A DNA stretch of 19,123 nucleotides from UBA4615 sp046046245 (GTDB lineage: Bacteria > Pseudomonadota > Gammaproteobacteria > Burkholderiales > Burkholderiaceae_E), in contig JBJOKE010000050.1 in NCBI GenBank assembly GCA_046046245.1, forward strand, positions 1-19,123, given 5' to 3'. The notes below the pieces were generated by a model that did not search any database, was not told where the DNA came from, and worked only from the letters and a program-made list of their open reading frames with translations. Below are positions 12,635 through 19,123 of the stretch, in pieces; positions within the stretch are counted from its first letter, which is position 1, and each line of letters begins with the position of its first letter. Position numbers and translations under genes: made by a program.

Positions 12635-13566
12635 CGGACGGGCGCCGGCGGCGGACGGCGCACCGGGCCCGAGGCCGCATGGGCGGCGGCCTCGCGGACC
12701 GTGCCGAAGTGGATGTCGACGATCCGCTCGATGTCCGGGCAGTAGCCGCCGCCCATCGCGACCGCCACCGGCAGCCCGCGCGCGCGGGCGAACGCGAAGA
12801 CCCGCCGGTCGCGCTCGGCCACCCCCGGGATCGACAGCGCGAGCCGCCCGAGGCGGTCGCCGGCGTAGACGTCGGCGCCGGCGAGGAAGATCAGGAAGTC
12901 GGGCTCGAAGCGCCGCGCGAGGCCCTCGAGCGCCGCGTCGAGCGCGTCGAGGTAGGCGTCGTCGCCGGTGCCGTCGGGCAGGTCCGTGTCGAGGTCGCCC
13001 TCGCAGCGGTGCCGGAACGGGAAGTTGCGCGCGCCGTGGATCGACAGCGTGAACACCGACGCGTCGTCGCGCAGGATCTCCGCCGTGCCGTTGCCCTGGT
13101 GGACATCGAGGTCGACGATCGCGACGCGACGCGCCCGCCGCTCCGCCTGCATCAGCCGCGCGGCCACCGCGACGTCGTTCAGGCAGCAGAAGCCCTCGCC
13201 GCGGTCGCGCCCCGCATGGTGCGTGCCACCCGCGAGGTTGGCCGCGGCGCCGTCCTCGATCGCGGCGCGGCAGGCGGCGATCGTCGCGCCCACCGAGCGG
13301 CGCGAGCGCTCGACCATCTCGGGCGACCACGGGAAGCCGATCTGCCGCTGCTCGAGCGGCGTGAGGCGGCCGAGGCTCAGCCGCTCGATCCAGTCGGGCG
13401 TGTGCGCGAGCGCCAGCACGCCGTCGGTCGCGGGCTCGGGCTCGGCGAGCACGACGTCCGGCAGGCATCGCTCGATCCGCTCCCGGAGCAGCCGGTACTT
13501 GGCCATCGGGAAGCGGTGACCGTCCGGCAGGGGCAGCACGAAGCGGTCGCTGTAGAAGGCTCGCAC
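12631..13566 (-). CDS. Histone-deacetylase-like zinc amidohydrolase
   Basis: A 311-residue member of the histone deacetylase/AcuC/acetylpolyamine amidohydrolase superfamily. The catalytic set is complete: the His pair at 116-117 in GGTHHAG, zinc ligands Asp154 and His156 in DLDVHQGNG and Asp232 in AGADVYAGD, and the transition-state Tyr275 in GGGY. It removes an acetyl or acyl group from a lysine, polyamine or similar amide; the bacterial substrate is not known. The start is GTG at 13566, giving the N-terminus (M)RAFYSDRFVLPLPDGHRFP common to the family. There is little ribosome-binding sequence but a TAGACT box six bases upstream, so the message may be leaderless. Divergent from the phasin gene, first gene of the amidohydrolase-EamA-thioesterase run. 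Confidence 0.92.
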   Translation of the reverse strand: MRAFYSDRFVLPLPDGHRFPMAKYRLLRERIERCLPDVVLAEPEPATDGVLALAHTPDWIERLSLGRLTPLEQRQIGFPWSPEMVERSRRSVGATIAACRAAIEDGAAANLAGGTHHAGRDRGEGFCCLNDVAVAARLMQAERRARRVAIVDLDVHQGNGTAEILRDDASVFTLSIHGARNFPFRHRCEGDLDTDLPDGTGDDAYLDALDAALEGLARRFEPDFLIFLAGADVYAGDRLGRLALSIPGVAERDRRVFAFARARGLPVAVAMGGGYCPDIERIVDIHFGTVREAAAHAASGPVRRPPPAPVR

Positions 13567-13572
13567 CCGCCG

Positions 13573-13578
13573 AGTCTA
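13573..13578 (-). promoter_or_regulatory. Candidate -10 box for the amidohydrolase gene
   Basis: On the minus strand TAGACT ends six bases before the GTG start at 13566, the same geometry as TAGAAT before the radical SAM gene. It matches four of six consensus bases. If used, transcription would start at or beside the start codon. The first 15-bp phasin-promoter repeat lies just upstream, between the expected -35 and -10 positions. Inference only. Confidence 0.35.
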
Positions 13579-13583
13579 CCTTT

Positions 13584-13598
13584 TGTTGCGACGCACAA
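13584..13598. promoter_or_regulatory. Operator-like repeat 1 (probable PhaR-type site)
   Basis: TGTTGC-GA-CGCACAA, ten bases upstream of the phasin -35 box. It is identical to the repeat at 13642-13656 except for the two central bases, and contains the symmetric core TGCGACGCA. TGC/GCA-type sites near phasin genes are bound by the PHA-sensing repressor PhaR in related bacteria; assignment here is by analogy. Confidence 0.6.
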
Positions 13599-13607
13599 AA
13601 AAAGTTC

Positions 13608-13635
13608 TTGACATCGACATCGTCGACCCTATAAT
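13608..13635 (+). promoter_or_regulatory. Consensus sigma-70 promoter of the phasin gene
   Basis: A perfect -35 box TTGACA at 13608-13613 and a perfect -10 box TATAAT at 13630-13635 are separated by 16 bases. In this GC-rich window no other promoter comes close to this match. Transcription should begin near 13642, leaving a leader of about 88 bases before the phasin ATG. The strength fits the very high expression known for phasins. Confidence 0.9.
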
Positions 13636-13641
13636 CGGTTC

Positions 13642-13656
13642 TGTTGCAGCGCACAA
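13642..13656. promoter_or_regulatory. Operator-like repeat 2 (probable PhaR-type site)
   Basis: TGTTGC-AG-CGCACAA, placed at the expected transcription start of the phasin gene, exactly 58 bases downstream of repeat 1. A protein bound here would block the start directly, and binding at both copies could loop or mask the consensus promoter. The protein is inferred, not shown. Confidence 0.6.
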
Positions 13657-13729
13657 CGCTGCGTCGCCAACCGTGAATGCCCCTGGAAGCGGTTGATTCA
13701 ATTCATCAAAATCTACCGAAGAGGTCATC

Positions 13730-14275
13730 ATGTTCACTACCCCGGATCAGATGGTTGCGATGCACAAGGCTGCGCTCGAATCGTTCCAATCGGTCGCCGC
13801 CAAGTCGTTCGAAGGCTTCGAGAAGCTGGCCGAGCTGAACCTGGCCGCCACGAAGAGCACCTTCGAGGAGTCGGCCGAGCAGTTCAAGGCCCTGCTCGAG
13901 GTCAAGGACGTCAAGGCGCTGGCCGACCTGGCCGCCGGCTCGGCCCAGCCTGCCGCCGACAAGCTGACCGCCTACGCGAAGCACGTCTACGAGATCACCA
14001 GCGAGACCGGCTCGGAGATCACCAAGCTGATCGAGAAGCAGCTGGCCGACTCGAACAAGCAGCTCTACGCCGCCATCGACGCGCTCGGCAAGAACGCGCC
14101 GGCCGGCAGCGAAGGCGTCGTGACCTTCATGAAGTCGGCGGTCTCGGCGGCCAACACCGCGTACGACCAGGTCAACAAGGCGACCAAGCAGGTCGTCGAG
14201 CTGGCCGAGGCGAACCTGAGCGCCGCGGCCAAGACCGCGACGGCCGCGGCGCCGCGCGCGAAGAAGGCGGCCTGA
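13730..14275 (+). CDS. phaP: Phasin family protein (PHA granule-associated)
   Basis: A 181-residue, helix-rich amphipathic protein of the phasin_2 family, which coats polyhydroxyalkanoate granules and controls their size and number. The N-terminus MFTTPDQMVAMHKAALESFQ and the repeated Ala/Lys/Glu helices (SFEGFEKLAELNLAATKSTFEES, VYEITSETGSEITKLIEKQ) are characteristic. The tail AKTATAAAPRAKKAA resembles the Ala/Lys-rich C-termini of other phasins. The ATG at 13730 has GAGG upstream in the leader. The gene is preceded by a perfect promoter with two operator-like repeats and followed by a clear terminator, so it is a strongly expressed monocistronic unit. Its base composition is visibly less GC-rich than that of its neighbours, as is common for highly expressed genes of this kind. 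Confidence 0.95.
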   Translation: MFTTPDQMVAMHKAALESFQSVAAKSFEGFEKLAELNLAATKSTFEESAEQFKALLEVKDVKALADLAAGSAQPAADKLTAYAKHVYEITSETGSEITKLIEKQLADSNKQLYAAIDALGKNAPAGSEGVVTFMKSAVSAANTAYDQVNKATKQVVELAEANLSAAAKTATAAAPRAKKAA

Positions 14276-14290
14276 GGCGCCGCGACGCCT

Positions 14291-14409
14291 GCGGGGTGCA
14301 CGAGCGCCCCGCGCGTCGAAGCCTGATCGTCTCCTCCCGCGTCGCCCTCTCCTCCTCCGCGACGCGTTCGGCCCGGATCCGCAAGGAGACCGGGCCGATT
14401 CTCTTTCCG
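14291..14409 (+). terminator. Rho-independent terminator after the phasin gene
   Basis: The main hairpin is TCGGCCCGG at 14368-14376 with CCGGGCCGA at 14390-14398, a perfect 9-bp stem with a 13-base loop, followed by TTCTCTTT. A smaller stem, GCGGGG at 14291-14296 with CCCCGC at 14307-14312, lies closer to the stop codon. Together they fill the 147-base gap before the facing cinA-like gene. Confidence 0.8.
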
Positions 14410-14422
14410 GCGGCCGCGTGCC

Positions 14423-15205
14423 TCAGCCGATCGTGCCCCCCAGCGCCAGCACGCCCGCGCGCAGCCGCTCGAACGCCGGCTCGACCTGGTCGGCCGCGCC
14501 CTTCGCGCCCAGCTCGATGTGGCGGCGCGCGCCGCCCTCGCCCACCGACGGCAGGCTGTAGACCTTGATGCCGCCGAACTCGCGCTCGACCGCCTCCATC
14601 AGCGGCGTCAGCGTGGACTCGGCGAGCTCGTGGACCAGCATCGAGCGGTCGCCGCGCGACTCGCGGTGGAAGAGGTCCGCGTAGTGCGCGTCGAGCACCT
14701 GCTCGATCATCGGCCAGGCCATCACCGGGAAGCCCGGCACGAACCAGTGCCGCCCGACGTTGAAGCCCGGGATCCGGTTGAACGGGTTCGGGATGATCGC
14801 CGCGCCCTGCGGGAACTCGCCCATCTTCAGCCGCTGGCGGTTCTCGGGCGCGGCCATGTCGGCGGCGGCCTTGCCCTCGCGCGCCATCTCCATCGTGCGC
14901 TCGGTGATCAGCCGCTCGGCCTCGGGGTGCAGCGCGAGCGGCACGCCCAGCGCCGCGGCCGCGGCCTGCCGGGTGTGGTCGTCCGGCGTCGCGCCGATGC
15001 CGCCGCAGGAGAAGACCACGTCGTCCGACGCGAAGGTCTCGCGCAGCGTCGCCACCAGCCGATCGCGTTCGTCGCCGAGGTAGCGCGCCCAGGACAGCTG
15101 CAGGCCGCGCGCGCCGAGCAGCTCGACGACCTTCGCGAAGTGCTTGTCCTGACGCTTGCCCGAGAGGATCTCGTCGCCGACGATGATCAGACCGAAGGTG
15201 GCCAC
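14423..15205 (-). CDS. Molybdopterin-binding protein, CinA N-terminal-like
   Basis: A 260-residue protein of the MoaB/MogA fold, as in the N-terminal (COG1058) half of CinA. Diagnostic motifs are GLIIVGDEILSGKRQDKH at residues 5-22, FSCGGIGATPDDHTRQAAA at about 65-83, IPNPFNRIPGF and the FVPGFPVMAWPM block. The C-terminal nicotinamide-nucleotide amidase domain of full CinA is absent, so it is a stand-alone domain, which is common in Proteobacteria. Such domains have been linked to ADP-ribose pyrophosphatase activity or nucleotide repair; the role here is not certain. The start is GTG at 15205 with GGAG about eight bases upstream. It faces the phasin gene, and the phasin terminator lies between them. 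Confidence 0.9.
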   Translation of the reverse strand: MATFGLIIVGDEILSGKRQDKHFAKVVELLGARGLQLSWARYLGDERDRLVATLRETFASDDVVFSCGGIGATPDDHTRQAAAAALGVPLALHPEAERLITERTMEMAREGKAAADMAAPENRQRLKMGEFPQGAAIIPNPFNRIPGFNVGRHWFVPGFPVMAWPMIEQVLDAHYADLFHRESRGDRSMLVHELAESTLTPLMEAVEREFGGIKVYSLPSVGEGGARRHIELGAKGAADQVEPAFERLRAGVLALGGTIG

Positions 15206-15264
15206 GTGTGCTGCTCCGAAGGACCGGTGAACGAAGGGACCGCAGTATGCCCTCTCGGCGCGGA

Positions 15265-15309
15265 GCGGCCCGCGAAGCCCGAGCGTCGGCCACGCCGCCC
15301 GCGGGCCGC
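15265..15309. terminator. Hairpin after the sterol desaturase gene
   Basis: A perfect 10-bp inverted repeat, GCGGCCCGCG at 15265-15274 and CGCGGGCCGC at 15300-15309, with a 25-base spacer, lies just beyond the desaturase stop and before the cinA-like start on the minus strand. It may terminate or stabilise the upstream transcript. There is no T-run, so a Rho-independent role is uncertain. Confidence 0.35.
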
Positions 15310-15320
15310 GCGGCGCGGCC

Positions 15321-16274
15321 TCAGGCCCGGCCGAACCAGCGGCCGATGGCGCGCGTCTGCTGCGCCCAGAACCCGTGGCCGTAGTCGCGGCCCGCGAGCT
15401 GGTCGCGGATGCCGGTGGGCACGAAACCCGGGCGGAAGTCGGCGGTGCGGAAGACGATGTCCCAGAGCGGGAACAGCACCGCGAAGTTCACGCCGCGCGC
15501 CCGCCCCTCGTGGCCGTAGCCGATCGCGTGGTGGAGCCGGTGCCAGCTGGGGCTGACCAGCACGCCCTCGAGCGGGCCGGGCCAGCGCCAGCGCAGGTTC
15601 GCGTGCTGCAGGCTCTGCAGCACGCGCGAGGCGATCGTCAGCGCGACGAACTGTCCCGGCGACGCGCCGAGGGCCACCGCCACCAGCGCCATCGCCGCGT
15701 CGCGGATCAGGTCGTCGAGCAGGTGGTTGCGGTTGTCGCTCCAGAGGGTCATCTGCCGCTGGCTGTGATGGACCGCGTGCAGCGACCACCACCAGTCGAA
15801 GCGGTGCTGCCAGCGGTGCAGCCAGTAGTCGACGAAGTCGAAGAGCAGCAGGTAGATCGCGAAGCTGACCAGCGGCAGGTCGGTCACGCCGGGCCACAGC
15901 TGGTCGACGTTGATCCGCGAGAAGCCCAGCAGCCGCAGCTGGCCCTCGAGCGCGTCGAGCAGCGGCGTGAGCAGCGCGAACACCACCAGCGCGAAGCCGC
16001 CCAGCCGATGCAGCAGCGTGTAGAGCACGTCGGTGCGGATCGCCGCGCGGTCGGTCACCGGCTCGGCGGGCCAGCGGCGCTCGAGCGCTCCGAGCACGAC
16101 CCAGAGCACCACGCATTCGATCGCGCCGAGCACGACCCACTCGGTGAAGTCGAACAGCTCCTCGCCGTAGCGCATCCAGCCGAGCGCGTAGAGCATCGGC
16201 TGCACCACCGTCTCGAACAGCCAGCGCTGCGGAACGTGGACGAGCGCGTCGAGCCAGCCCAGGATCGTGTCCAT
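15321..16274 (-). CDS. Sterol desaturase/fatty acid hydroxylase family membrane protein
   Basis: A 317-residue integral membrane di-iron oxygenase-type protein. Hydrophobic segments lie at about residues 45-64, 88-107, 133-150 and 190-215. The histidine clusters expected for the di-iron site are present: HRWQH at 153-157, HAVHH at 166-170, His224 in LQHANLRW, and HRLHH at 245-249. The family hydroxylates or desaturates lipids, using oxygen and electrons from an external donor; the substrate in this organism is unknown and may be a hopanoid, ornithine lipid or fatty acid. The ATG at 16274 lies 19 bases after the stop of the polysaccharide deacetylase gene, so cotranscription is likely; the ribosome-binding site is weak. 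Confidence 0.92.
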   Translation of the reverse strand: MDTILGWLDALVHVPQRWLFETVVQPMLYALGWMRYGEELFDFTEWVVLGAIECVVLWVVLGALERRWPAEPVTDRAAIRTDVLYTLLHRLGGFALVVFALLTPLLDALEGQLRLLGFSRINVDQLWPGVTDLPLVSFAIYLLLFDFVDYWLHRWQHRFDWWWSLHAVHHSQRQMTLWSDNRNHLLDDLIRDAAMALVAVALGASPGQFVALTIASRVLQSLQHANLRWRWPGPLEGVLVSPSWHRLHHAIGYGHEGRARGVNFAVLFPLWDIVFRTADFRPGFVPTGIRDQLAGRDYGHGFWAQQTRAIGRWFGRA

Positions 16275-16293
16275 CGTGATGCGGGCGCGTCCT

Positions 16294-17139
16294 TCAGCGC
16301 CGATGGTCGGGGTGCTCGCGCAGCGTCGCGAAGCACAGGCCCCGGGCCTTGAGCCCGGCGATCAGCGGGTCGAGCATCGGCGCGTACGGGTCCTGCCGCG
16401 ACCAGATGCCCAGGTGGGCCATCAGGATGTCGCCGGCGCGGATCGACGACAGCGCCTGCTTCAGCAGCGCCTCGTTCGGGTAGCGGTCCGAGGGCAGCTC
16501 GTCGCCGAGGAAGCCGGCCGGCGCCCAGTGCACGTGCGCGAAGCCGCAGCCCTTCGCCGCGGCCATCGCCTGCGACGGCGCCTTGCCGCCGGGCGCGCGC
16601 CACAGCGGATCCAGCCCCTGGCCGGTGATCGCGCGAAAGCGCGTGCCGACCCGTTCGAGCTCGGTGCAGACGGCCTTCGCGTCCCAGCGCAGCGTGCGGC
16701 CGGCGTCGGCGCCGAACTGCGGCTTGACCGCCATCGTGCCGTCGGCGGCGGCCGCGCCCTTGAAGTAGACGTGGTCGTAGGTGTGGCTGCCGAACGCATG
16801 GCCTTCCTTCGCCCGTGCCCGCCAGTAGTCGGCCCAGCCGTCGTCGAGCGAGAAGTCGCCGTTGGGGGTCTTCTCGTTGGCGAGGAAGAACGTGGCGCGG
16901 ACGTCGTGCTTGCGCAGGATGCCGGCGATCCGCTCGGCCTCGCGCATGTTGCCGGTGTCGAGCGTCAGATAGACCGCCGCGCCCGGCGCGCAGGACGCGG
17001 CCTGCGCGCCGGGCGCGGCGAGCGCGGCGACCAGCGCGGCCGTCGTCGCGACCGTCGAATGCGACGCGCGCGCCGCTGCGCGGCCCCGCACGGTGCGGTC
17101 GTCGCGGCTCCCGCCGACGGTCGGGACGGCGGGCCCCAT
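16294..17139 (-). CDS. Exported polysaccharide deacetylase family protein (NodB fold)
   Basis: A 281-residue protein with an N-terminal signal sequence (TVATTAALVAALAAPGAQA at about 29-47) and a NodB domain from residue 55. Motif 1, normally T-F-D-D-G, reads LTLDTG here (Asp61, Thr62): the catalytic-base Asp is kept, but the metal-binding Asp is Thr. Motif 2 is intact with His119 and His123 in SHTYDH, and motif 3 is WRAPGG (Arg181, Pro183). The protein should act on a periplasmic or extracellular N-acetylated glycan if active. The ATG at 17139 shares one base with the TGA of the upstream YVTN gene (TGATG), so the two are coupled. The region before the signal core is long; an internal GTG at codon 17 is an alternative start. 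Confidence 0.88.
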   Translation of the reverse strand: MGPAVPTVGGSRDDRTVRGRAAARASHSTVATTAALVAALAAPGAQAASCAPGAAVYLTLDTGNMREAERIAGILRKHDVRATFFLANEKTPNGDFSLDDGWADYWRARAKEGHAFGSHTYDHVYFKGAAAADGTMAVKPQFGADAGRTLRWDAKAVCTELERVGTRFRAITGQGLDPLWRAPGGKAPSQAMAAAKGCGFAHVHWAPAGFLGDELPSDRYPNEALLKQALSSIRAGDILMAHLGIWSRQDPYAPMLDPLIAGLKARGLCFATLREHPDHRR

Positions 17140-18116
17140 CAGAGCAGCGGCGCCCGGTTGTGCAGGTAGATCCCGTGCGGCGAGCGGCCGACCGGGATCG
17201 TGCGGACGACCTTGCGCTGGGCCATGTCGACCACGGACACCTGCTTGGCGAAGCGCGAGGTGACCCACAGCAGCTTGCCGTCGGCGGTCAGCTCCATGCA
17301 GTCGGGGCCGCCCGGCACCGGGATCTGGCCGACCACCTTGAGCTCGTTCATGTCGAGGATCGAGATGGTGTTGTCGACGCGGTTGCTGACCAGCAGGTGG
17401 CGCTTGTCGCCGAGGCCGCGGAAGTTGTGCGCCCCCTTGCCGGTGCGGATCTTCGCGACGGTCCTGCGGGTCGCGATGTCGACCACCTCGACATGGTCTT
17501 CGCCCATCACGCCGACGAACAGCGACTTGCCGTCGGGCGAGACGACGATGCCCGCCGGCTGCCTGCCGACCTTGTGCTTCCACGAGACCGTCTGCGTCGG
17601 CACGTCGATCGCGGCGATCTCGTCGCTCTCCTGCAGCGTCACGTAGACCGTGCGGCTGTCGGCCGAGAACCACAGGTGGCTCGGCGCCTTCGGCAGCGCG
17701 ATCTGCCTGACGAGCTTCTTCTCCTTGCCGTCCCAGCCGTAGACGTCGACCCGATCGAGCCGAAGCGCGGCGGTGGCGAACCACTTCTCGTCGGGCGAGA
17801 ACGCGAGCTGGTAGGGGTCGTCGATGCCGCGCAGCCGGCCGAGCACCTTGCCGGTCATCGGGTCGAGGAAATGCAGGTCGTTGCTGACCGCGTTGGCCAC
17901 GATCAGCCGCTGGCCGTCGGGCATCGGGTACAGGTGGTGCGGCTCCTTGCCGACGTCGACGCGGCCCACCTCCCTGAAGGTCTGCTGGTCGATCAGCGAG
18001 ACCGAGGCGTCGCGCGAGTTCAGCACGATCGCGACCTGGGCCGCGGCCCACGACGGCAGCGCGAGCGTCGCGCAGGCGAGCGCGGCCGAGGCCGCGCGAC
18101 GGAGCGAGGAGATCAT
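17139..18116 (-). CDS. Exported YVTN-family beta-propeller protein
   Basis: A 325-residue protein with a clear signal peptide (MISSLRRAASAALACATLAL, then PSWAAAQ, cleavage near residue 26) and about seven repeats of the YVTN/40-residue propeller type. Typical repeat units are V-S-L-I-D-Q-Q-T-F-R-E-V-G-R-V-D-V-G-K-E-P and V-S-V-V-D-M-A-Q-R-K-V-V-R-T-I-P-V-G-R-S-P-H-G near the end. Such periplasmic propellers bind partners or small molecules and often sit beside oxidoreductase or surface-polymer genes; no enzymatic motif is visible. The ATG at 18116 has AAAAGGA five bases upstream. It is the first gene of a probable YVTN-deacetylase-desaturase operon, 41 bases after the hrpA stop, so read-through from hrpA is also possible. 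Confidence 0.9.
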   Translation of the reverse strand: MISSLRRAASAALACATLALPSWAAAQVAIVLNSRDASVSLIDQQTFREVGRVDVGKEPHHLYPMPDGQRLIVANAVSNDLHFLDPMTGKVLGRLRGIDDPYQLAFSPDEKWFATAALRLDRVDVYGWDGKEKKLVRQIALPKAPSHLWFSADSRTVYVTLQESDEIAAIDVPTQTVSWKHKVGRQPAGIVVSPDGKSLFVGVMGEDHVEVVDIATRRTVAKIRTGKGAHNFRGLGDKRHLLVSNRVDNTISILDMNELKVVGQIPVPGGPDCMELTADGKLLWVTSRFAKQVSVVDMAQRKVVRTIPVGRSPHGIYLHNRAPLL

Positions 18117-18157
18117 CGTTGTCCTTTTCCCTGTGCCGGAACCGTCGGGCATGCACG

Positions 18158-19123
18158 TCACCGGATCGACTCCCAGACCTTCTGCAGCCGCTTGACGGAC
18201 ACCGGCACCGGGGTCCGCAGCTCCTGCGCGAACAGCGAGACGCGCAGTTCCTCGAGCAGCCATCGGAACTCGTCGAGCCGCGGGTCGTGGCGACCCTTGA
18301 GCGCCGACTGCGCACGCTGCAAATTCTGAAGCATCGGCGCGATCTCGGCCAACCTGTGGGCATCCCGTGCCGGGTCGGCGCGCAGTTTGTCCAGACGGGC
18401 GGAGGCGGCCTTCAGGTAGCGTGCCACGTGCGGCAGCCGGGCCGGGTCGGTGGTCGCGACCCAGCCTTTCGGCAGCAGCGCGGCGAGCTGCTGGGCGACG
18501 TCGGTCGCGGCCTGCGGGAAGCCCTTCGCGCCGGCGAGCTTCTTCTGCAGCGCCGCGTGCTCCGCGAGGATCGCGCCGACCGTGCGGGCGAGTTCCTGGC
18601 CGATCAGCGCGAGCCGTGGCCGGGCCTCGGCCACGCGGGCCTCGAAGGCCGTGCGGTCGGCGGGCAGCGGCTCGGCGAGCGCCGCGCGGTCGAGCACCGC
18701 GGCGACCAGGTCGCGCCTGAAGTCCTCGGCGCTGCCGAAGGGCATGAACTGCATCGTGAGCCGCTGCGCGTCGGGCAGGTTCTTCTCCAGCCACTTCAGC
18801 GGCTCGCGCAGCGCGATCGCGAGCAGGCGACGCAGGCCCGCGCGGTGCTCGCGCCCGGCCCGTTCGGGCTCGTCGAAGACCTGCAGCGCCACCGCGTCGC
18901 CACGGTCGACGAGCGCCGGATAGCCGATCAGCGTCTCCTCGCCGCGGGGACCGACCGCGAGCTCCAGCAGCTCGGGCAGCTCGCCGAAGGACCAGTCGGT
19001 GAAGCGCTCGCCGGCGCTGCGGACGGCGGGGGCCAGCGCCGCCGTCGAGGCCGCGGCCGATGCGGCGACGCCCGGGCGCTCGGCGCCGTCGGCGCCCGCG
19101 GTCCGGGCCGCCGGCGGCCGGGC
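18158..19123 (-). CDS. hrpA: ATP-dependent RNA helicase HrpA, C-terminal part (partial)
   Basis: The frame stays open to the right edge of the window and gives the last 321 residues of a protein that is normally about 1,300 residues long. It matches the DUF3418 C-terminal region of HrpA: FTDWSFGELPE, then TLIGYPALVDRGDAVALQVFDEPERA, LKWLEKNLPD, and the ending DEFRWLLEELRVSLFAQELRTPVPVSVKRLQKVWE. HrpA is a DEAH-box 3'-5' RNA helicase that rescues stalled or collided ribosomes. The helicase motor domains lie outside the window. An Ala-rich insertion sits just before FTDW at the window edge. A GTG at 18892 is an internal codon, not the start. The gene ends 41 bases before the YVTN gene. Confidence 0.95.
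   Translation of the reverse strand, partial: ARPPAARTAGADGAERPGVAASAAASTAALAPAVRSAGERFTDWSFGELPELLELAVGPRGEETLIGYPALVDRGDAVALQVFDEPERAGREHRAGLRRLLAIALREPLKWLEKNLPDAQRLTMQFMPFGSAEDFRRDLVAAVLDRAALAEPLPADRTAFEARVAEARPRLALIGQELARTVGAILAEHAALQKKLAGAKGFPQAATDVAQQLAALLPKGWVATTDPARLPHVARYLKAASARLDKLRADPARDAHRLAEIAPMLQNLQRAQSALKGRHDPRLDEFRWLLEELRVSLFAQELRTPVPVSVKRLQKVWESIR

Noticed and set aside
13608..13628. GACATC-GACATC-GTCGAC near the phasin -35 box as a further operator
   Set aside because: The repeat is only two short units overlapping the promoter spacer and is not found elsewhere in the window; the flanking 15-bp repeats are far stronger candidates.
18892..18892. GTG at 18892 as the start of a separate 244-residue gene
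   Set aside because: The frame continues upstream with conserved HrpA sequence (TLIGYPALVDRGDAV), so this is an internal valine codon.

Overview
The window is very GC-rich, with densely packed genes on both strands. It looks chromosomal and most likely comes from a betaproteobacterium of the order Burkholderiales. That placement rests on gene content: a phasin of polyhydroxybutyrate granules, LutA/LutB lactate-type proteins, an HrpA helicase carrying the DUF3418 tail, and a PbpG-type endopeptidase with an Ala/Lys-rich linker. It is an inference from gene families, not a taxonomic assignment. I saw no tRNA, rRNA or CRISPR array, and no gene-free stretch over 300 bases.

Left part (1-3600). The first 95 bases are the end of an IS110-type transposase. 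Sixteen bases further on, facing it, ends a compact operon on the minus strand for a cobalt-type nitrile hydratase: alpha subunit, beta subunit and a P14K-like accessory protein, joined by two four-base stop/start overlaps. Only 44 bases separate its start from a divergent gene for a radical SAM protein with a B12-binding-like N-terminus.

Second part (3600-8900). A minus-strand cluster runs lutA, lutB and an aconitase/isopropylmalate-isomerase-type dehydratase. Its small swivel domain lies ahead of the Fe-S domain. A divergent IclR-type regulator probably controls the cluster. lutC is not next to lutAB; the dehydratase takes that place. This suggests oxidation of a hydroxy acid linked to a hydratase/dehydratase step on an unknown substrate.

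Third part (8900-14400). This holds a penicillin-binding-protein-7-like endopeptidase, a medium-chain dehydrogenase/reductase converging on a hotdog thioesterase, and an EamA transporter cotranscribed with a histone-deacetylase-like amidohydrolase. The amidohydrolase gene is divergent from the phasin gene. The phasin promoter has perfect -35 and -10 boxes and is flanked by two near-identical 15-bp repeats, probable binding sites for a PHA-responsive repressor such as PhaR. A clear hairpin terminator follows the phasin gene.

Right part (14400-19123). All minus strand: a CinA-N-terminal-like molybdopterin-binding protein, a sterol-desaturase-family membrane protein, an exported NodB-type deacetylase with an altered metal motif, an exported YVTN beta-propeller protein, and the C-terminal third or less of HrpA, which runs off the window edge.

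A recurrent oddity is the presence of short in-frame tandem repeats (9, 18, 24 and 24 bp) in linkers or tails of four unrelated proteins. I found no clearly new defence or mobile system. The most interesting leads are the lut/dehydratase cluster, the repeat-flanked phasin promoter shared with the amidohydrolase gene, and the variable-looking repeat linker of the dehydratase.
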